Origin: Brevinematales bacterium
Lineage (GTDB): Bacteria > Spirochaetota > Brevinematia > Brevinematales > GWF1-51-8
Assembly: GCA_013177895.1 (NCBI GenBank)
Contig: JABLXV010000010.1
Coordinates: 19,199 to 83,198 of the forward strand
DNA length: 64,000 bases
Reading direction: 5' to 3'
The position numbers and the translations under genes are program-made. This document shows positions 25,043 to 33,853 of this stretch, one piece after another. The first letter of the stretch is position 1, and each line of letters starts with the position of its first letter. Under the pieces are notes generated by a model. The model had not been told where the DNA came from. It did not search any database and saw only the letters and a program-made list of their open reading frames with translations.

Positions 25043-25903
25043 TCATTCTCTAATCTTAGCGAGTTTCTTTTTATCGTCGCGGTACACGTCCTCGAGAATG
25101 AGGGTTTCGCCGTGAAAACGGAATCCCGTCTCGTCGGATTTGCCGTCGCCGATATATTCCTTAACCGACGCGGGCTCGCCGCCGAATTCGAGACTGAGTC
25201 GTCCGCTCTCGACTGTGATCTCGAGGATACCCTCGCGGGGTATGCGGAAGGTTGTATTGAGGGTGAGGCGGTAACGGTACGAACGGTCGTCGTCAAGCAC
25301 GCCCCCGATATCCGTCTCCTTGAGGCAACCCTTTTTATTGAAGTCGAATGTTTCCGACATGGTGACGCTTTTAAAGCGCTGTCCGTTCAGATGGGACATC
25401 TCGAAATAAAGGCGGTAATCGTCGCCGCTGGTCGTATGCGAAACCACAGTCCATTTACCGATCAGTTTTTTCAATGAATCCTCTGGACTTTCAGAAGCAG
25501 TCGATTCCTTCTCGACAGGAGCGGGTTTAACCGCGGTGGGAGAAACCTTCGGTGTGAAAGGGGCAGCGGGTTCAGACTCTTTTTTTTCAGGAGCAACTGT
25601 GACCGGTGCTGGCTCTTCCTTCGGCGGCTCAACAGTTACGGGCACAACCTCCACTTCCGGGGGTGAAATGATGATAGGCTCGACCTCGTCTTTCGGGAGG
25701 GTAACTGTGATTGGTTCGGATTCTTTTTTTGGGGTCTCGGCTGTCTCGGTGAAGTCGGGTTTAAGCGACATCCCCGTCTCTTCATCCGTGCGGATTGCCT
25801 TCGACGGGGTTTCCCCGTGCAGTTTGGATTTAATGCTTTCTATCAGATTTTGCTTCTCGCGGAGAAGATCGGCGGTATTGATACGTTTTCTTTTTTCACT
25901 CAT
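25043..25903 (-). CDS. Pro/Glu-rich hypothetical protein, ParA-linked
   Basis: A 286-residue protein in three parts. The N-terminus is basic (MSEKRKRINTADLLREKQNL) and helical, about 1-35. A long low-complexity linker rich in Pro, Glu, Val and Lys spans about 45-140, with repeats of the type EPPKEEPAPVTVAPEKK. A folded C-terminal domain (about 143-280) starts LKKLIGKWTVVSH and is beta-rich. I do not recognise the C-terminal domain. It overlaps the end of the second ParA gene by 8 bp, so it is probably its partner. The basic N-terminus could bind the ATPase or DNA, as short N-terminal peptides of ParB-like cargo adaptors do; this is inference. Confidence 0.65.
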   Translation of the reverse strand: MSEKRKRINTADLLREKQNLIESIKSKLHGETPSKAIRTDEETGMSLKPDFTETAETPKKESEPITVTLPKDEVEPIIISPPEVEVVPVTVEPPKEEPAPVTVAPEKKESEPAAPFTPKVSPTAVKPAPVEKESTASESPEDSLKKLIGKWTVVSHTTSGDDYRLYFEMSHLNGQRFKSVTMSETFDFNKKGCLKETDIGGVLDDDRSYRYRLTLNTTFRIPREGILEITVESGRLSLEFGGEPASVKEYIGDGKSDETGFRFHGETLILEDVYRDDKKKLAKIRE

Positions 25904-26690
25904 CGTCAGTCCCCAGGAATACTTGTGTAATTATATGATAATAATCCGCTGCCGCGAAACCGGTAGGCGCGTTTTCCCATATCGTCTTTCCCGTCTCGAT
26001 GGATTTCGGCAGCGATTCCGATTTGCATACCTCGAAGATCGGGATACGGAAGTTGCTGAATATCTCGCGGTACTCGTTCATCCGGTTGATCCGTTTCTCG
26101 GTCTTGGTGAATATCAGCGCGTCGACGGATATTTCCCGCCCGGTCTCGTTACCCCACACCTTGATTTCGTCCAATAAACCGCTGAGTCCCGATATGGAGA
26201 AAACCTGGAATTCGAGGGGGACGATGACCGTGTCGCACGCGGAGACAAGGGTTCGTTCGAGCGCCCCGTTGGACGGCGAACAGTCGATCAGTATCCAGTC
26301 GTAGGAGGATTTCATTTCGCGCAGGATTTCTATAAAGCGGGGCGCGATCTGGGTGATCTGGGTATCGTGCATCAGGGTACGGAGTTCCCTCTGCTGATTG
26401 GGAATAATATCGAGATTATCCCGGATATCCCGGAGGATATAATTTTCGGTATTCGTGTATGCTCCCTCGTTCAGGTCGCGGAGGAGATCGTAAAATCCGG
26501 GTTTCTTATCTGGGGTAAAGAACATGGAAAGGTTTCCCTGGGGGTCTCCGTCGACAAGGAGGACTTTCTGGCCGGATAGCGCGAGACCCGTGCCGATACT
26601 CAAGGTAGATGCGGTCTTTCCTACACCGCCCTTCTGATTGACGAACCCGATGATACGTTTACCCGTGTTATAGAGCGACTGCGTATTCAT
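25896..26690 (-). CDS. ParA family ATPase
   Basis: A 264-residue ParA/Soj-type ATPase. It has deviant Walker A NQKGGVGKTASTLS with the signature lysine, Walker A' LLVDGDPQGNLSMFF, Walker B WILIDCSPSNGALERTL, and the typical VPLEFQVFSISGLSGLLDEI segment. It is distinct in sequence from the ParA at 13.8 kb, so it is not a recent duplicate. The next gene downstream overlaps it and is likely a partner replacing ParB. No parS-like repeat was spotted. A TATAAT box lies upstream at 26725-26730. Confidence 0.9.
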   Translation of the reverse strand: MNTQSLYNTGKRIIGFVNQKGGVGKTASTLSIGTGLALSGQKVLLVDGDPQGNLSMFFTPDKKPGFYDLLRDLNEGAYTNTENYILRDIRDNLDIIPNQQRELRTLMHDTQITQIAPRFIEILREMKSSYDWILIDCSPSNGALERTLVSACDTVIVPLEFQVFSISGLSGLLDEIKVWGNETGREISVDALIFTKTEKRINRMNEYREIFSNFRIPIFEVCKSESLPKSIETGKTIWENAPTGFAAADYYHIITQVFLGTDDE

Positions 26691-26768
26691 TTCAATCCTT
26701 TATTAGGGTTATTCAAGACAATTTATTATAATACCGAAAAGGAAAAATACGCAAAAAAATGGAATGGA

Positions 26769-27410
26769 TTATGAAATAAGCTGGATACGCAGTATCACTT
26801 TACCGAATATATTCAGCTTTTTTATATCCGATGCGGCGATTTCTTCCGACGGGTAACGGTTATTATCGGGATTGATGAGTATTTTCCCGTCGAGACGGAA
26901 ATAGATACGCCGGGAAAAAAGATACCCGTTACGGTTCAGGATGTATATCCCGTCAGATAACAGCTCGGGATTGGATTGCAGGAAAAGATAATCCCCGCGA
27001 TAAATAGTAGGCTCCATTGAGTCGCTGGTCTCGCGGATTGCGAATAGTTTTTCCTTATCGATATCTTTTACTAAGGTCGAGGAGATTGGGAAATAATCGT
27101 GAACATCGGGGGTTTCTTCCTTACCCTCGCCGGATACCGGGGTCTCGTTAGAAATAAGCGGAATCATCAGGATAGATTCCTCGTTGAGGGGAACCGGGTG
27201 ATGGTGGAACGGGGCGCCTTTACCCAGCATAAGCCATTCGAGATTAACGTTCCATTCCCTGTTCATAATCTGCATCACGGGAATAGTAGGACGATTTTTA
27301 CCGGTCTCAATCGCGCTGATCGAGTCCTGCGATAGACCCAGTTTGTTTCCGAAGGTCTCCTGATTGAGTGAAAGATACTTTCTTATCTGACGAAATCTTT
27401 GAGCAATCAT
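26769..27410 (-). CDS. XRE-type regulator with S24-like C-terminal domain
   Basis: A 213-residue protein with an N-terminal XRE helix-turn-helix (about 1-62: LNQETFGNKLGLSQDSISAIETG) and a C-terminal LexA/CI-like domain (about 105-213). The S24 serine is present (Ser131 in ETSDSMEPTIYRGDYLF). The expected general-base lysine is replaced by arginine (FSRRIYF, 165-171), and no Ala-Gly cleavage site is obvious. It is therefore likely a repressor without self-cleavage. It resembles phage-type repressors but no phage genes surround it. Confidence 0.85.
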   Translation of the reverse strand: MIAQRFRQIRKYLSLNQETFGNKLGLSQDSISAIETGKNRPTIPVMQIMNREWNVNLEWLMLGKGAPFHHHPVPLNEESILMIPLISNETPVSGEGKEETPDVHDYFPISSTLVKDIDKEKLFAIRETSDSMEPTIYRGDYLFLQSNPELLSDGIYILNRNGYLFSRRIYFRLDGKILINPDNNRYPSEEIAASDIKKLNIFGKVILRIQLIS

Positions 27411-27565
27411 AGTACTACCCGCTTTTAAAATTAGTATAATCCTAGTTTACGATGGAAATTCATATAAATTTAATAAACTTTATTATCTGTTAATAATATA
27501 TACACAATCTGGATTTATGTCAATTAGAATTTAGTTAATCGAAAAAAAATAATTGATGATTGAAT

Positions 27566-27597
27566 AAAAAAGGAGCCGTCCCATGAAGGACGACTCC
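27566..27597 (-). terminator. terminator of tRNA-Pro
   Basis: On the minus strand GGAGTCGTCC-TTCATG-GGACGGCTCC is followed by a T-run. Confidence 0.8.
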
Positions 27598-27602
27598 GAA
27601 AT

Positions 27603-27676
27603 TCGGGCTGGAGAGATTTGAACTCTCGGCCTCTTGGTCCCGAACCAAGCGCGCTACCGAGCTGCGCTACAACCCG
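27603..27676 (-). tRNA. tRNA-Pro (anticodon CGG)
   Basis: The minus strand folds as a cloverleaf. The acceptor CGGGTTG pairs with CAGCCCG, the anticodon stem CTTGG/CCAAG holds loop TTCGGGA (anticodon CGG), and the T-arm is GAGAG-TTCAAAT-CTCTC. The discriminator is A. CCA is not encoded. It reads CCG proline codons and lies 135 bp from the divergent prolyl-tRNA synthetase gene. Confidence 0.95.
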
Positions 27677-27692
27677 CGATTTTATGAACATT

Positions 27693-27721
27693 ATTATATT
27701 CGGGATTATAAAAAATATCAA
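27693..27721 (-). promoter_or_regulatory. promoter for tRNA-Pro
   Basis: On the minus strand TTGATA (27716-27721), 17 bp, TATAAT (27693-27698). Confidence 0.8.
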
Positions 27722-27810
27722 TTTTCCATCGCATCGGCGGAATACCCGAAAACTTCCTTTATGACTTCAAATATTGTATAATATGAGTATTATTTTTTAC
27801 CGGAGGATTT

Positions 27811-29535
27811 ATGCTCTACTCGAAAATGCTGATACCCACATTACGTGAAGAACCTAAGGACGCGGAAATAGATTCTCATAAACTCATGCTGCGCGCGGGA
27901 ATGGTGCGGAAAAGCGCAGCCGGCCTGTACTCGTTCCTCCCGCTGGGGTTTCGTACCCTCCTCAAAGTAACCGGGATTATCCGCGAAGAGATGAATAACG
28001 CGGGCGCGCAGGAACTTTTACCCCCGTTTGTGACTCCCGCCGACCTATGGAAAGAATCCGGGCGTTTCGATATAATGGGTAAGGAGATGCTTCGATTCAA
28101 GGATCGTCACGATAACGAGATGGTGCTCGGGCCGACTCACGAGGAGGCGTTCACCAATATCGTGCGCGAAAACGTGCATTCCTACCGCGACCTTCCGCTG
28201 AATCTCTACCAGATCAATACGAAGTTCCGCGACGAGATACGCCCGCGTTACGGTATCATGCGGTGCCGCGAGTTTATTATGAAGGACGCGTACTCGTTCG
28301 ACGCGGACGAGGCGGGGCTCGACGCGAACTATCAGGCGATGCGCGCCGCGTACCGGAACATTTTCCGCCGGTGCGGGCTGAGTGTCGACCCGGTGCTCGC
28401 CGATTCCGGCGCGATGGGCGGTTCCGGCTCCGAGGAGTTTATGGTACCTTCGCGGGTCGGCGAGGAACTGATCGTGAAATGCCATTCCTGCGGGTATGTG
28501 GCGAATACGGAACGCGCGGCCGCGTACAGGGAGTATCCCGCATCATCCGAAGCTCTCGAACCGATGTCCGAGGTATCCACCCCGTCGGTCAGGACGATTG
28601 AGGAGCTCACGGCGTTCTTCTCGACCACTCCCCGGAAATTTATCAAGACCCTGATCTATATCGCGGACGGCGCGCCGCTGGTGGCGCTGATACGCGGAGA
28701 TATGGACGTGAATGAGGTCAAGCTGAAAAATGTCGCCGGAGCGGTCGAGATCGAGCTCGCCTCGGAGGACAAGGTCTACGAGGTGACCGGAGCTCCGGTG
28801 GGGTTTGCCGGGCCTGCGGGGATGAAGAAAGTCCGCATTATCGCGGATGCATCCGTCCCCGCGATGGTCAACGCGATCACCGGCGCGAATAAGAAAGACC
28901 TGCACCTGAAGAATGTCAATCCCGGCAGGGATTTCCAATGGGAGAAGGCCGCGGATATCCAATCCATACGCGAGGGCGATCTTTGCCCGGAATGCAGGAA
29001 GCCCCTGAACGCCTACCACGGAATCGAGGTCGGACATATCTTCAAGCTCGGGTATAAATATACCGATTCGATGAACGTCGTATTCCTCGATAAAGAGGGC
29101 AAGGAACAGAAGCCCATCATGGGGTGTTACGGCATCGGGGTCGGGCGTACGATCGCGAGCGTGATCGAGCAGTCGCACGACGACCACGGTATCATCTGGC
29201 CGATGAGTATCGCGCCGTTCCATATACTGATAGTCCCCGTGAATATCTCCGATGAGAATCAGATGGAGGCGTCGCGGAAACTGTACGATACCCTGAAGAA
29301 GAAGTACGAAGTCCTGATGGACGACCGTGACGAACGCGCCGGGGTAAAGTTTAACGACGCCGACCTGATCGGAATCCCGATACGGATTACAGTCGGGAAG
29401 ACATTCGCGGCGGAGGGAAAGTTCGAATTGAAACTCCGCGCGGAGAAGGATAAAGAAGTATTAAGCGAATCGGAACTGATAAGCCGGATAGGAGTAATAT
29501 ATGATCAGGAATTGGCTAAGTATCGCGGCGATTAG
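27811..29535 (+). CDS. proS: prolyl-tRNA synthetase, bacterial type
   Basis: A 574-residue class II aminoacyl-tRNA synthetase of the bacterial (ProS-B) type with an inserted editing (INS/YbaK-like) domain. Motif 1 is near GFRTLLKVTGIIREEMN, motif 2 is FRDEIRPRYGIMRCREFIMKD and motif 3 is GCYGIGVGRTIASVIEQSH. The editing domain (about 225-380) includes DMDVNEVKLKNV, and a C-terminal anticodon-binding domain follows. Length is typical. GGAGG precedes the ATG. It heads a co-directional run with a lipoprotein gene and xthA, each overlapping the next. Confidence 0.97.
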   Translation: MLYSKMLIPTLREEPKDAEIDSHKLMLRAGMVRKSAAGLYSFLPLGFRTLLKVTGIIREEMNNAGAQELLPPFVTPADLWKESGRFDIMGKEMLRFKDRHDNEMVLGPTHEEAFTNIVRENVHSYRDLPLNLYQINTKFRDEIRPRYGIMRCREFIMKDAYSFDADEAGLDANYQAMRAAYRNIFRRCGLSVDPVLADSGAMGGSGSEEFMVPSRVGEELIVKCHSCGYVANTERAAAYREYPASSEALEPMSEVSTPSVRTIEELTAFFSTTPRKFIKTLIYIADGAPLVALIRGDMDVNEVKLKNVAGAVEIELASEDKVYEVTGAPVGFAGPAGMKKVRIIADASVPAMVNAITGANKKDLHLKNVNPGRDFQWEKAADIQSIREGDLCPECRKPLNAYHGIEVGHIFKLGYKYTDSMNVVFLDKEGKEQKPIMGCYGIGVGRTIASVIEQSHDDHGIIWPMSIAPFHILIVPVNISDENQMEASRKLYDTLKKKYEVLMDDRDERAGVKFNDADLIGIPIRITVGKTFAAEGKFELKLRAEKDKEVLSESELISRIGVIYDQELAKYRGD

Positions 29536-30343
29536 TTTTATTGCCCTGACTGCCGCGTCCTGCGGCGAGAAAATCGTCCGGCAGGATATCACTCCCAAAT
29601 ATGTGTGGGCGGATAATGTCCCGCATTATTACTTCATCAGCGGGAAATTCTCCGTGGTCGTCGACGCGGCGATCGTGCGGTATGAGGGTACTATCGAGGC
29701 TACTATGGAGATAGAGCTCAGGCATATTCCAACCGGCGACGGAAAGTACGGGATGGCGATCCAGATGTTGATCCGCGACCCCCAGATTTACGGGGGCGAA
29801 AGCAAGGTGAACACCTCGTTAATCGCGTACCTGAACAAGCTCCGCGAATGGTTTCATACTATCTATATGACGCCGCAGGGCGTTATCAATGTTATCTACG
29901 GGAATGCCCCGCATATCGTCCTGAATACCATCGCGCAGTCGGTATTCCCGGAATTTTCTAATATGGATGCCCTTTGGGATGTATACACCTTTAAAACAAA
30001 TTATCCCGCCGATGTCGCGGGAAATTTAACCCTGAATACCTACGAACGGACTTCCGAAATCACCGGGTATGACGAAAATAATATCGAGATAGGGACGCAC
30101 CTTGTCTTCACTACCTACGACCAGATGCAGTACCTGAAATCGGTCGAACCGATCAAGATGGGCGTCGCGGTGATGGATTTTACCGATATATTTAATTATA
30201 CCAAAGGGAAATTGGTCGAAAAGACCGGCACGGCGGATGTGCGTTATAATATGCCTGTTTCGCAGGGCTTCCTGTCGGTAATCGTTTCCGTTCAGGTAAT
30301 AGGAGATTTTAAAGTGACCGAGACGAACAAGGGGGGCGCATGA
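29501..30343 (+). CDS. hypothetical lipoprotein downstream of proS
   Basis: A 280-residue protein with a lipoprotein signal (MIRNWLSIAAISFIALTAAS, Cys21). The mature part looks beta-rich with several Tyr- and Val-rich strands and no domain I recognise. The start ATG at 29501, with GGAG, lies 35 bp inside the proS reading frame, in a different frame. Its stop overlaps xthA (ATGA). It is probably translated by coupling within the proS operon. Function unknown. Confidence 0.75.
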   Translation: MIRNWLSIAAISFIALTAASCGEKIVRQDITPKYVWADNVPHYYFISGKFSVVVDAAIVRYEGTIEATMEIELRHIPTGDGKYGMAIQMLIRDPQIYGGESKVNTSLIAYLNKLREWFHTIYMTPQGVINVIYGNAPHIVLNTIAQSVFPEFSNMDALWDVYTFKTNYPADVAGNLTLNTYERTSEITGYDENNIEIGTHLVFTTYDQMQYLKSVEPIKMGVAVMDFTDIFNYTKGKLVEKTGTADVRYNMPVSQGFLSVIVSVQVIGDFKVTETNKGGA

Positions 30344-31113
30344 AACTTTCGCTGATCTCGTGGAATGTAAACGGGATTCGCGCCGCGGTGAAAAACGGTT
30401 TTCTCGCGTGGCTCGATACCACCTCTTATGATATCGTAGGATTGCAGGAGATTAAGGCGATACCAGACCAGTTGAGCGAGGACATTCTCCAGCCGGAGGG
30501 TTATCACGCGTACTGGAATCCCGCGAAACGAAAGGGTTACAGCGGTACCGCGTTATACTCCAAGCAGGCGCCGAATGAAGTCACGATGGGTTTCCAGATA
30601 CCCCGTTTCGACGAAGAAGGACGGGTGATTGTCGCGGACTACGATGCGTTTACACTGATGAATATTTATTACCCCAACGGGCAGAAGGACGAGGAGAGGC
30701 TGAAGTACAAGATGGATTTCTATGACGCGTTCCTCGATTACGCGGACGGCCTGAAGAAGAGCGGGAAAAACCTGATTATCACCGGGGACTTCAATACCGC
30801 CCATACCGAGATCGACCTCGCGAACCCCAAGGCGAACGAGGGTTATTCGGGATTCCTCCCGATAGAGCGGGCATGGCTGGATAAGTTCATATCCCACGGG
30901 TATATCGACACGTTCCGGCGCTTCCATCCGGGGGAGACCGATCAGTATACATGGTGGACTTATCGCGTAAATGCGCGCGAACGGAATATCGGGTGGCGTA
31001 TCGATTACTTTTTCGTGAGCGAGGGATTCCTGCCGAAGGTGAAGGACGCGTTTATTCTCCCGGGGGTGCAGGGCTCGGACCATTGCCCCGTAGGAATCGA
31101 GATAGAAGTCTAG
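30340..31113 (+). CDS. xthA: exodeoxyribonuclease III (AP endonuclease)
   Basis: A 257-residue member of the exonuclease III/APE1 family, which incises DNA at abasic sites in base excision repair. Motifs: SWNVNGIRAA, GLQEIKA (metal-binding Glu), GDFNTAHTEIDLANP (catalytic Asp/Asn) and GSDHCPVGIEI (Asp-His). It overlaps the preceding lipoprotein gene by 4 bp. Length and motifs are complete. Confidence 0.96.
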   Translation: MKLSLISWNVNGIRAAVKNGFLAWLDTTSYDIVGLQEIKAIPDQLSEDILQPEGYHAYWNPAKRKGYSGTALYSKQAPNEVTMGFQIPRFDEEGRVIVADYDAFTLMNIYYPNGQKDEERLKYKMDFYDAFLDYADGLKKSGKNLIITGDFNTAHTEIDLANPKANEGYSGFLPIERAWLDKFISHGYIDTFRRFHPGETDQYTWWTYRVNARERNIGWRIDYFFVSEGFLPKVKDAFILPGVQGSDHCPVGIEIEV

Positions 31114-31153
31114 TATATATAAATAGAGAGATGAGATTCTGCGGGAGTATGAT

Positions 31154-32485
31154 ATGCGGAACAAGGACTGGGAATTACGCGTAAATTCCGCGCCTATCCA
31201 TGAAGTTCTCGCGGTAGTGCTGGCGGGGGGAGTCGGGACGAGACTGTATCCGCTGACGAAAGACCGTTCCAAACCGGCAGTCCCGTTCGGCGGAAATTAC
31301 CGTCTTGTCGATATCCCTATCAGCAACTGCCTCCATTCCGGAGTATACCGGATATTCGTCCTGACCCAGTTCAACTCCGCGTCGCTCAACCGTCATATCA
31401 ACCAGACCTACAAATTCGATATCTTCCATAAAGGTTTCGTCGAGGTGCTCGCGTCCGAGGAAACGATTGAAATAATGAATATGGGCTTCCCGCATGGGAC
31501 TGCCGACGCGGTACGGAAAACGATGAAGCATCTCAAGGCGATCCGCGATATAAAATATGTCCTGATACTCGCGGGCGACCAGCTCTACCGTTTCAACTTC
31601 CGCGAACTGCTCGCCCGGCATATCGAAAGCGGTGCGGATATCACGCTCGCCTCGCATCCGGTACCCCACGGGGATGTGAACCGTTTCGGTATTCTCAGGA
31701 TGAATAAGGATATGCGGGTGACCGCGTTTAAGGAGAAGCCCGAAGATGCGGACGAAATCGCCGATTGGCGGATACCGTCGCCCTTCCGCGGGAAAATATT
31801 CTCGTCCCCGCATTTCTACGCGTCGATGAATATGTATATTTTCAACCTTGATGTGCTGGAAGACGTCCTCAAAGGCGACATCGAGGCGCTGGACTTCGGG
31901 GAGCAGGTTATCCCGATGGTGATACCGAAGTACAAGGTGCACGGGATGATTCACGACGATTACTGGGACGATATCGGTACGATCGAGACTTACTACTACG
32001 CGAACATGCGGCTGACGAAAAAAATCCCCGATTTCAATCTCTACGAGGAAAGCCGCCTTTTTTATACCAAGCCCCGTTTCCTTCCGCCGGGACGCGTGCA
32101 TCGCGCGCTCCTCGAGAACACAATCCTCAGCGACGGTATCTATCTTGAAAACTGCGAAATCGTTGACAGTATTATCGGGGTGCGCAGTATTATAGAAAAA
32201 GATACGAAGATTGAGAAATCCATCGTCATCGGGAACGACTACTACGAGAACTTCGTGCAGAAGAAGAACAACCTCAAGCATCGCATTCCCAACCTCGGTA
32301 TCGGCCGGAATTGCGTCATCCGCAAGGCGATTATCGATAAAAACTGCCGCATCGGGAATAACGTGCATATCGTCAACAAGTCGGGAGTGTGCAACGACGA
32401 CGGGCATGATAATATGTACGTCATCCGAGACGGGGTAGTGGTTATCCCCAAGGGCACGGTCATCCCCAACGGCACAGTGATTTAA
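31154..32485 (+). CDS. glgC: glucose-1-phosphate adenylyltransferase
   Basis: A 443-residue ADP-glucose pyrophosphorylase, the committed step of glycogen synthesis. N-terminal signature VLAGGVGTRLYPLTKDRSKP, FGGNYRLVDIPISNC, GTADAVRKT, the AGDQLYRFNFREL motif, and a C-terminal left-handed beta-helix region. Longer than many bacterial GlgC and similar in style to the cyanobacterial/plant branch. GGGAG precedes the ATG. Its stop overlaps the start of the next gene (TAATG). No other glg genes are adjacent. Confidence 0.96.
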   Translation: MRNKDWELRVNSAPIHEVLAVVLAGGVGTRLYPLTKDRSKPAVPFGGNYRLVDIPISNCLHSGVYRIFVLTQFNSASLNRHINQTYKFDIFHKGFVEVLASEETIEIMNMGFPHGTADAVRKTMKHLKAIRDIKYVLILAGDQLYRFNFRELLARHIESGADITLASHPVPHGDVNRFGILRMNKDMRVTAFKEKPEDADEIADWRIPSPFRGKIFSSPHFYASMNMYIFNLDVLEDVLKGDIEALDFGEQVIPMVIPKYKVHGMIHDDYWDDIGTIETYYYANMRLTKKIPDFNLYEESRLFYTKPRFLPPGRVHRALLENTILSDGIYLENCEIVDSIIGVRSIIEKDTKIEKSIVIGNDYYENFVQKKNNLKHRIPNLGIGRNCVIRKAIIDKNCRIGNNVHIVNKSGVCNDDGHDNMYVIRDGVVVIPKGTVIPNGTVI

Positions 32486-32922
32486 TGCGGCTATGGTCGC
32501 TCCACCCGAAATACCTCGATCCTAAAGGACTTGTAGCGCTATGGCGCGAGGCGCTTCTCGCACAGAAGGTGTTACAGGATCAAACAAAGGGATACCGGTA
32601 TCACCCCCAGCTCATCCGTTTCAGGAATACCCCTTACCCTGTTGCAACTATTTGTGCATATCTGGAGGTTATAGCAGACGAGGCGGCGCAACGCGGGTAT
32701 CGTTTCGAAAGGTCGAAGATTAGTATTACTCCCGATGATACTTCGCTGATCGCAGTTACCGACCAACAACTTAAATATGAAGCCGCTCACCTGCGGAATA
32801 AACTCATTACCCGGGCTCCAGGATGGAGTAATACTCTCCCGGAGATGCCGGAAGCCCACCCGTTATTTTTGGTTATTAAAGGCGCGATTGAGGCATGGGA
32901 ACGGGGCTTCAAGAAGAATTAA
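32485..32922 (+). CDS. T4 endonuclease V-like pyrimidine dimer glycosylase family protein
   Basis: A 145-residue protein of the Pyr_excise family (PF03013-type): MRLWSLHPKYLDPKGLVALW, the helix WREALLAQKVL with the Arg-Glu pair corresponding to Arg22/Glu23 of T4 endonuclease V, GYRYHPQLIRFR and VTDQQLKYEAAHLRNKL. In T4 the N-terminal amino group of Thr2 is the nucleophile. Here residue 2 is Arg, after which the initiator Met is not normally removed, so glycosylase activity is uncertain. One-base stop-start overlap with glgC couples translation. Confidence 0.8.
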   Translation: MRLWSLHPKYLDPKGLVALWREALLAQKVLQDQTKGYRYHPQLIRFRNTPYPVATICAYLEVIADEAAQRGYRFERSKISITPDDTSLIAVTDQQLKYEAAHLRNKLITRAPGWSNTLPEMPEAHPLFLVIKGAIEAWERGFKKN

Positions 32923-32962
32923 CCGATGTATACTTTAACAGATGTGATTCTTATGTATCATT

Positions 32963-33373
32963 TTACTCATCCATATCCATACCGGGAGCATCGTTGCCGC
33001 GTTCGAAAAATCCCAGTTTCCGGTAGAATTCCCTCTTACCGGGGGCGGCGAATAGCTGTACCTTGGAAATATCCGCTTCTTTGCAGCGTTCCAACAGGTA
33101 CTGCATGATTGCCTTACCCGCGCCGTGTCCCTGCCATTCGGGGAGCACGAACACTTCGGTAATAAACGCGTGGATTACCCCGTCGGAGATAATTCTCCCT
33201 GAGCCGATCAGTTCGTCTCCGGCATACGCGCAAAGGATTAGCCAGCTTCGGCTGAGCGCGAGCTTTACCCGTTCCGCCCCGTGGTATCCCGGCTGTTTCC
33301 ACCCGGTAGAAAAGTAGAGACGCATGTACGCTTCCATTTCGGGCATCCCTTCTTTTAGCGTGAATTTATTTAT
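32963..33373 (-). CDS. GNAT family N-acetyltransferase with probable AUA start
   Basis: A GNAT acetyltransferase: VLPEWQGHGAGKAIMQYLLE is the acetyl-CoA binding motif A, with the downstream FYRKLGF motif B. The first ATG is at 33346, but homologous-looking sequence (INKFTLKEGMPEMEAYMRLY) continues in frame upstream of it to an ATA codon at 33371-33373. AAAGGAGG (33380-33387) sits six bases before that ATA, at ideal spacing, and no such site precedes the ATG. I therefore extend the gene to 33373 with an AUA start (136 residues). A shorter 127-residue product from the ATG is possible. Substrate unknown. Confidence 0.75.
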   Translation of the reverse strand: MNKFTLKEGMPEMEAYMRLYFSTGWKQPGYHGAERVKLALSRSWLILCAYAGDELIGSGRIISDGVIHAFITEVFVLPEWQGHGAGKAIMQYLLERCKEADISKVQLFAAPGKREFYRKLGFFERGNDAPGMDMDE

Positions 33374-33798
33374 AGCGCGCCTCCTTTAGATAGCCGGTAG
33401 TTCACAAGGGTATATCGGTAATCGGTACCCCGTATATAATTATTATAGGGAAGTTCTGATAACTCTCCCAGAGATACCAAATTCACCTGTTCTTTCTTTC
33501 TGCGAACCCGCCAACTCATCTAAATTTTTTGAAGTGCCCTATATAAAGCCGTTCCGCAAGCTGAAAGAAATTCCGGTAGATGCCGTGATGAAAGGGCGGG
33601 TATGATATCGGGGTTTGATTATATTTTTACATATGTTGCTATTTTTATTACGGGCTGACCGGTAGGGAGAGCGTCCTGTTGAAATCTGGATTAGGGTAGC
33701 AGGTACTGCGTACCCTGATATTTGGCTATCTGTATCGCCGCAGGCTGCTGCTTTATACTGCCACATGCTATTGTAATGGGTTTAGCCCTCCGCAGGAG
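33374..33798. other. intergenic region without a supported gene
   Basis: About 425 bp between the GNAT gene and the purL promoter. A minus-strand TATAAT box (33442-33447) may serve the GNAT gene. A short plus-strand frame ending at 33603 reads FFEVPYIKPFRKLKEIPVDA, which looks coding-like but has no start and may be a gene remnant. Bases 33651-33790 contain possible long-range pairing (GGGCT with AGCCC) but match no RNA family I know. Confidence 0.4.
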
Positions 33799-33827
33799 TT
33801 GCGATACCCGCCGTTTTCCTTTATAAT
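33799..33827 (+). promoter_or_regulatory. promoter for the purL operon
   Basis: TTGCGA (33799-33804), 17 bp, TATAAT (33822-33827), 26 bp upstream of the purL ATG. It probably drives the eight-gene overlapping run to 42150. Confidence 0.75.
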
Positions 33828-33853
33828 ATCCTATCAATCATAGGAGTGTCCGC

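Noticed and set aside
24255..27410. Prophage or integrative element
   Set aside because: An XRE/S24-like regulator and A+T-rich small genes are present, but no integrase, structural genes or attachment repeats; tRNA-Pro nearby is intact and not duplicated.
31175..32407. 410-codon frame antisense to glgC
   Set aside because: Shadow of glgC.
33651..33800. RNase P RNA or a purine riboswitch upstream of purL
   Set aside because: No RNase P core (AGGAAAGTCC) and no purine aptamer signature were found; only one weak long-range pairing.
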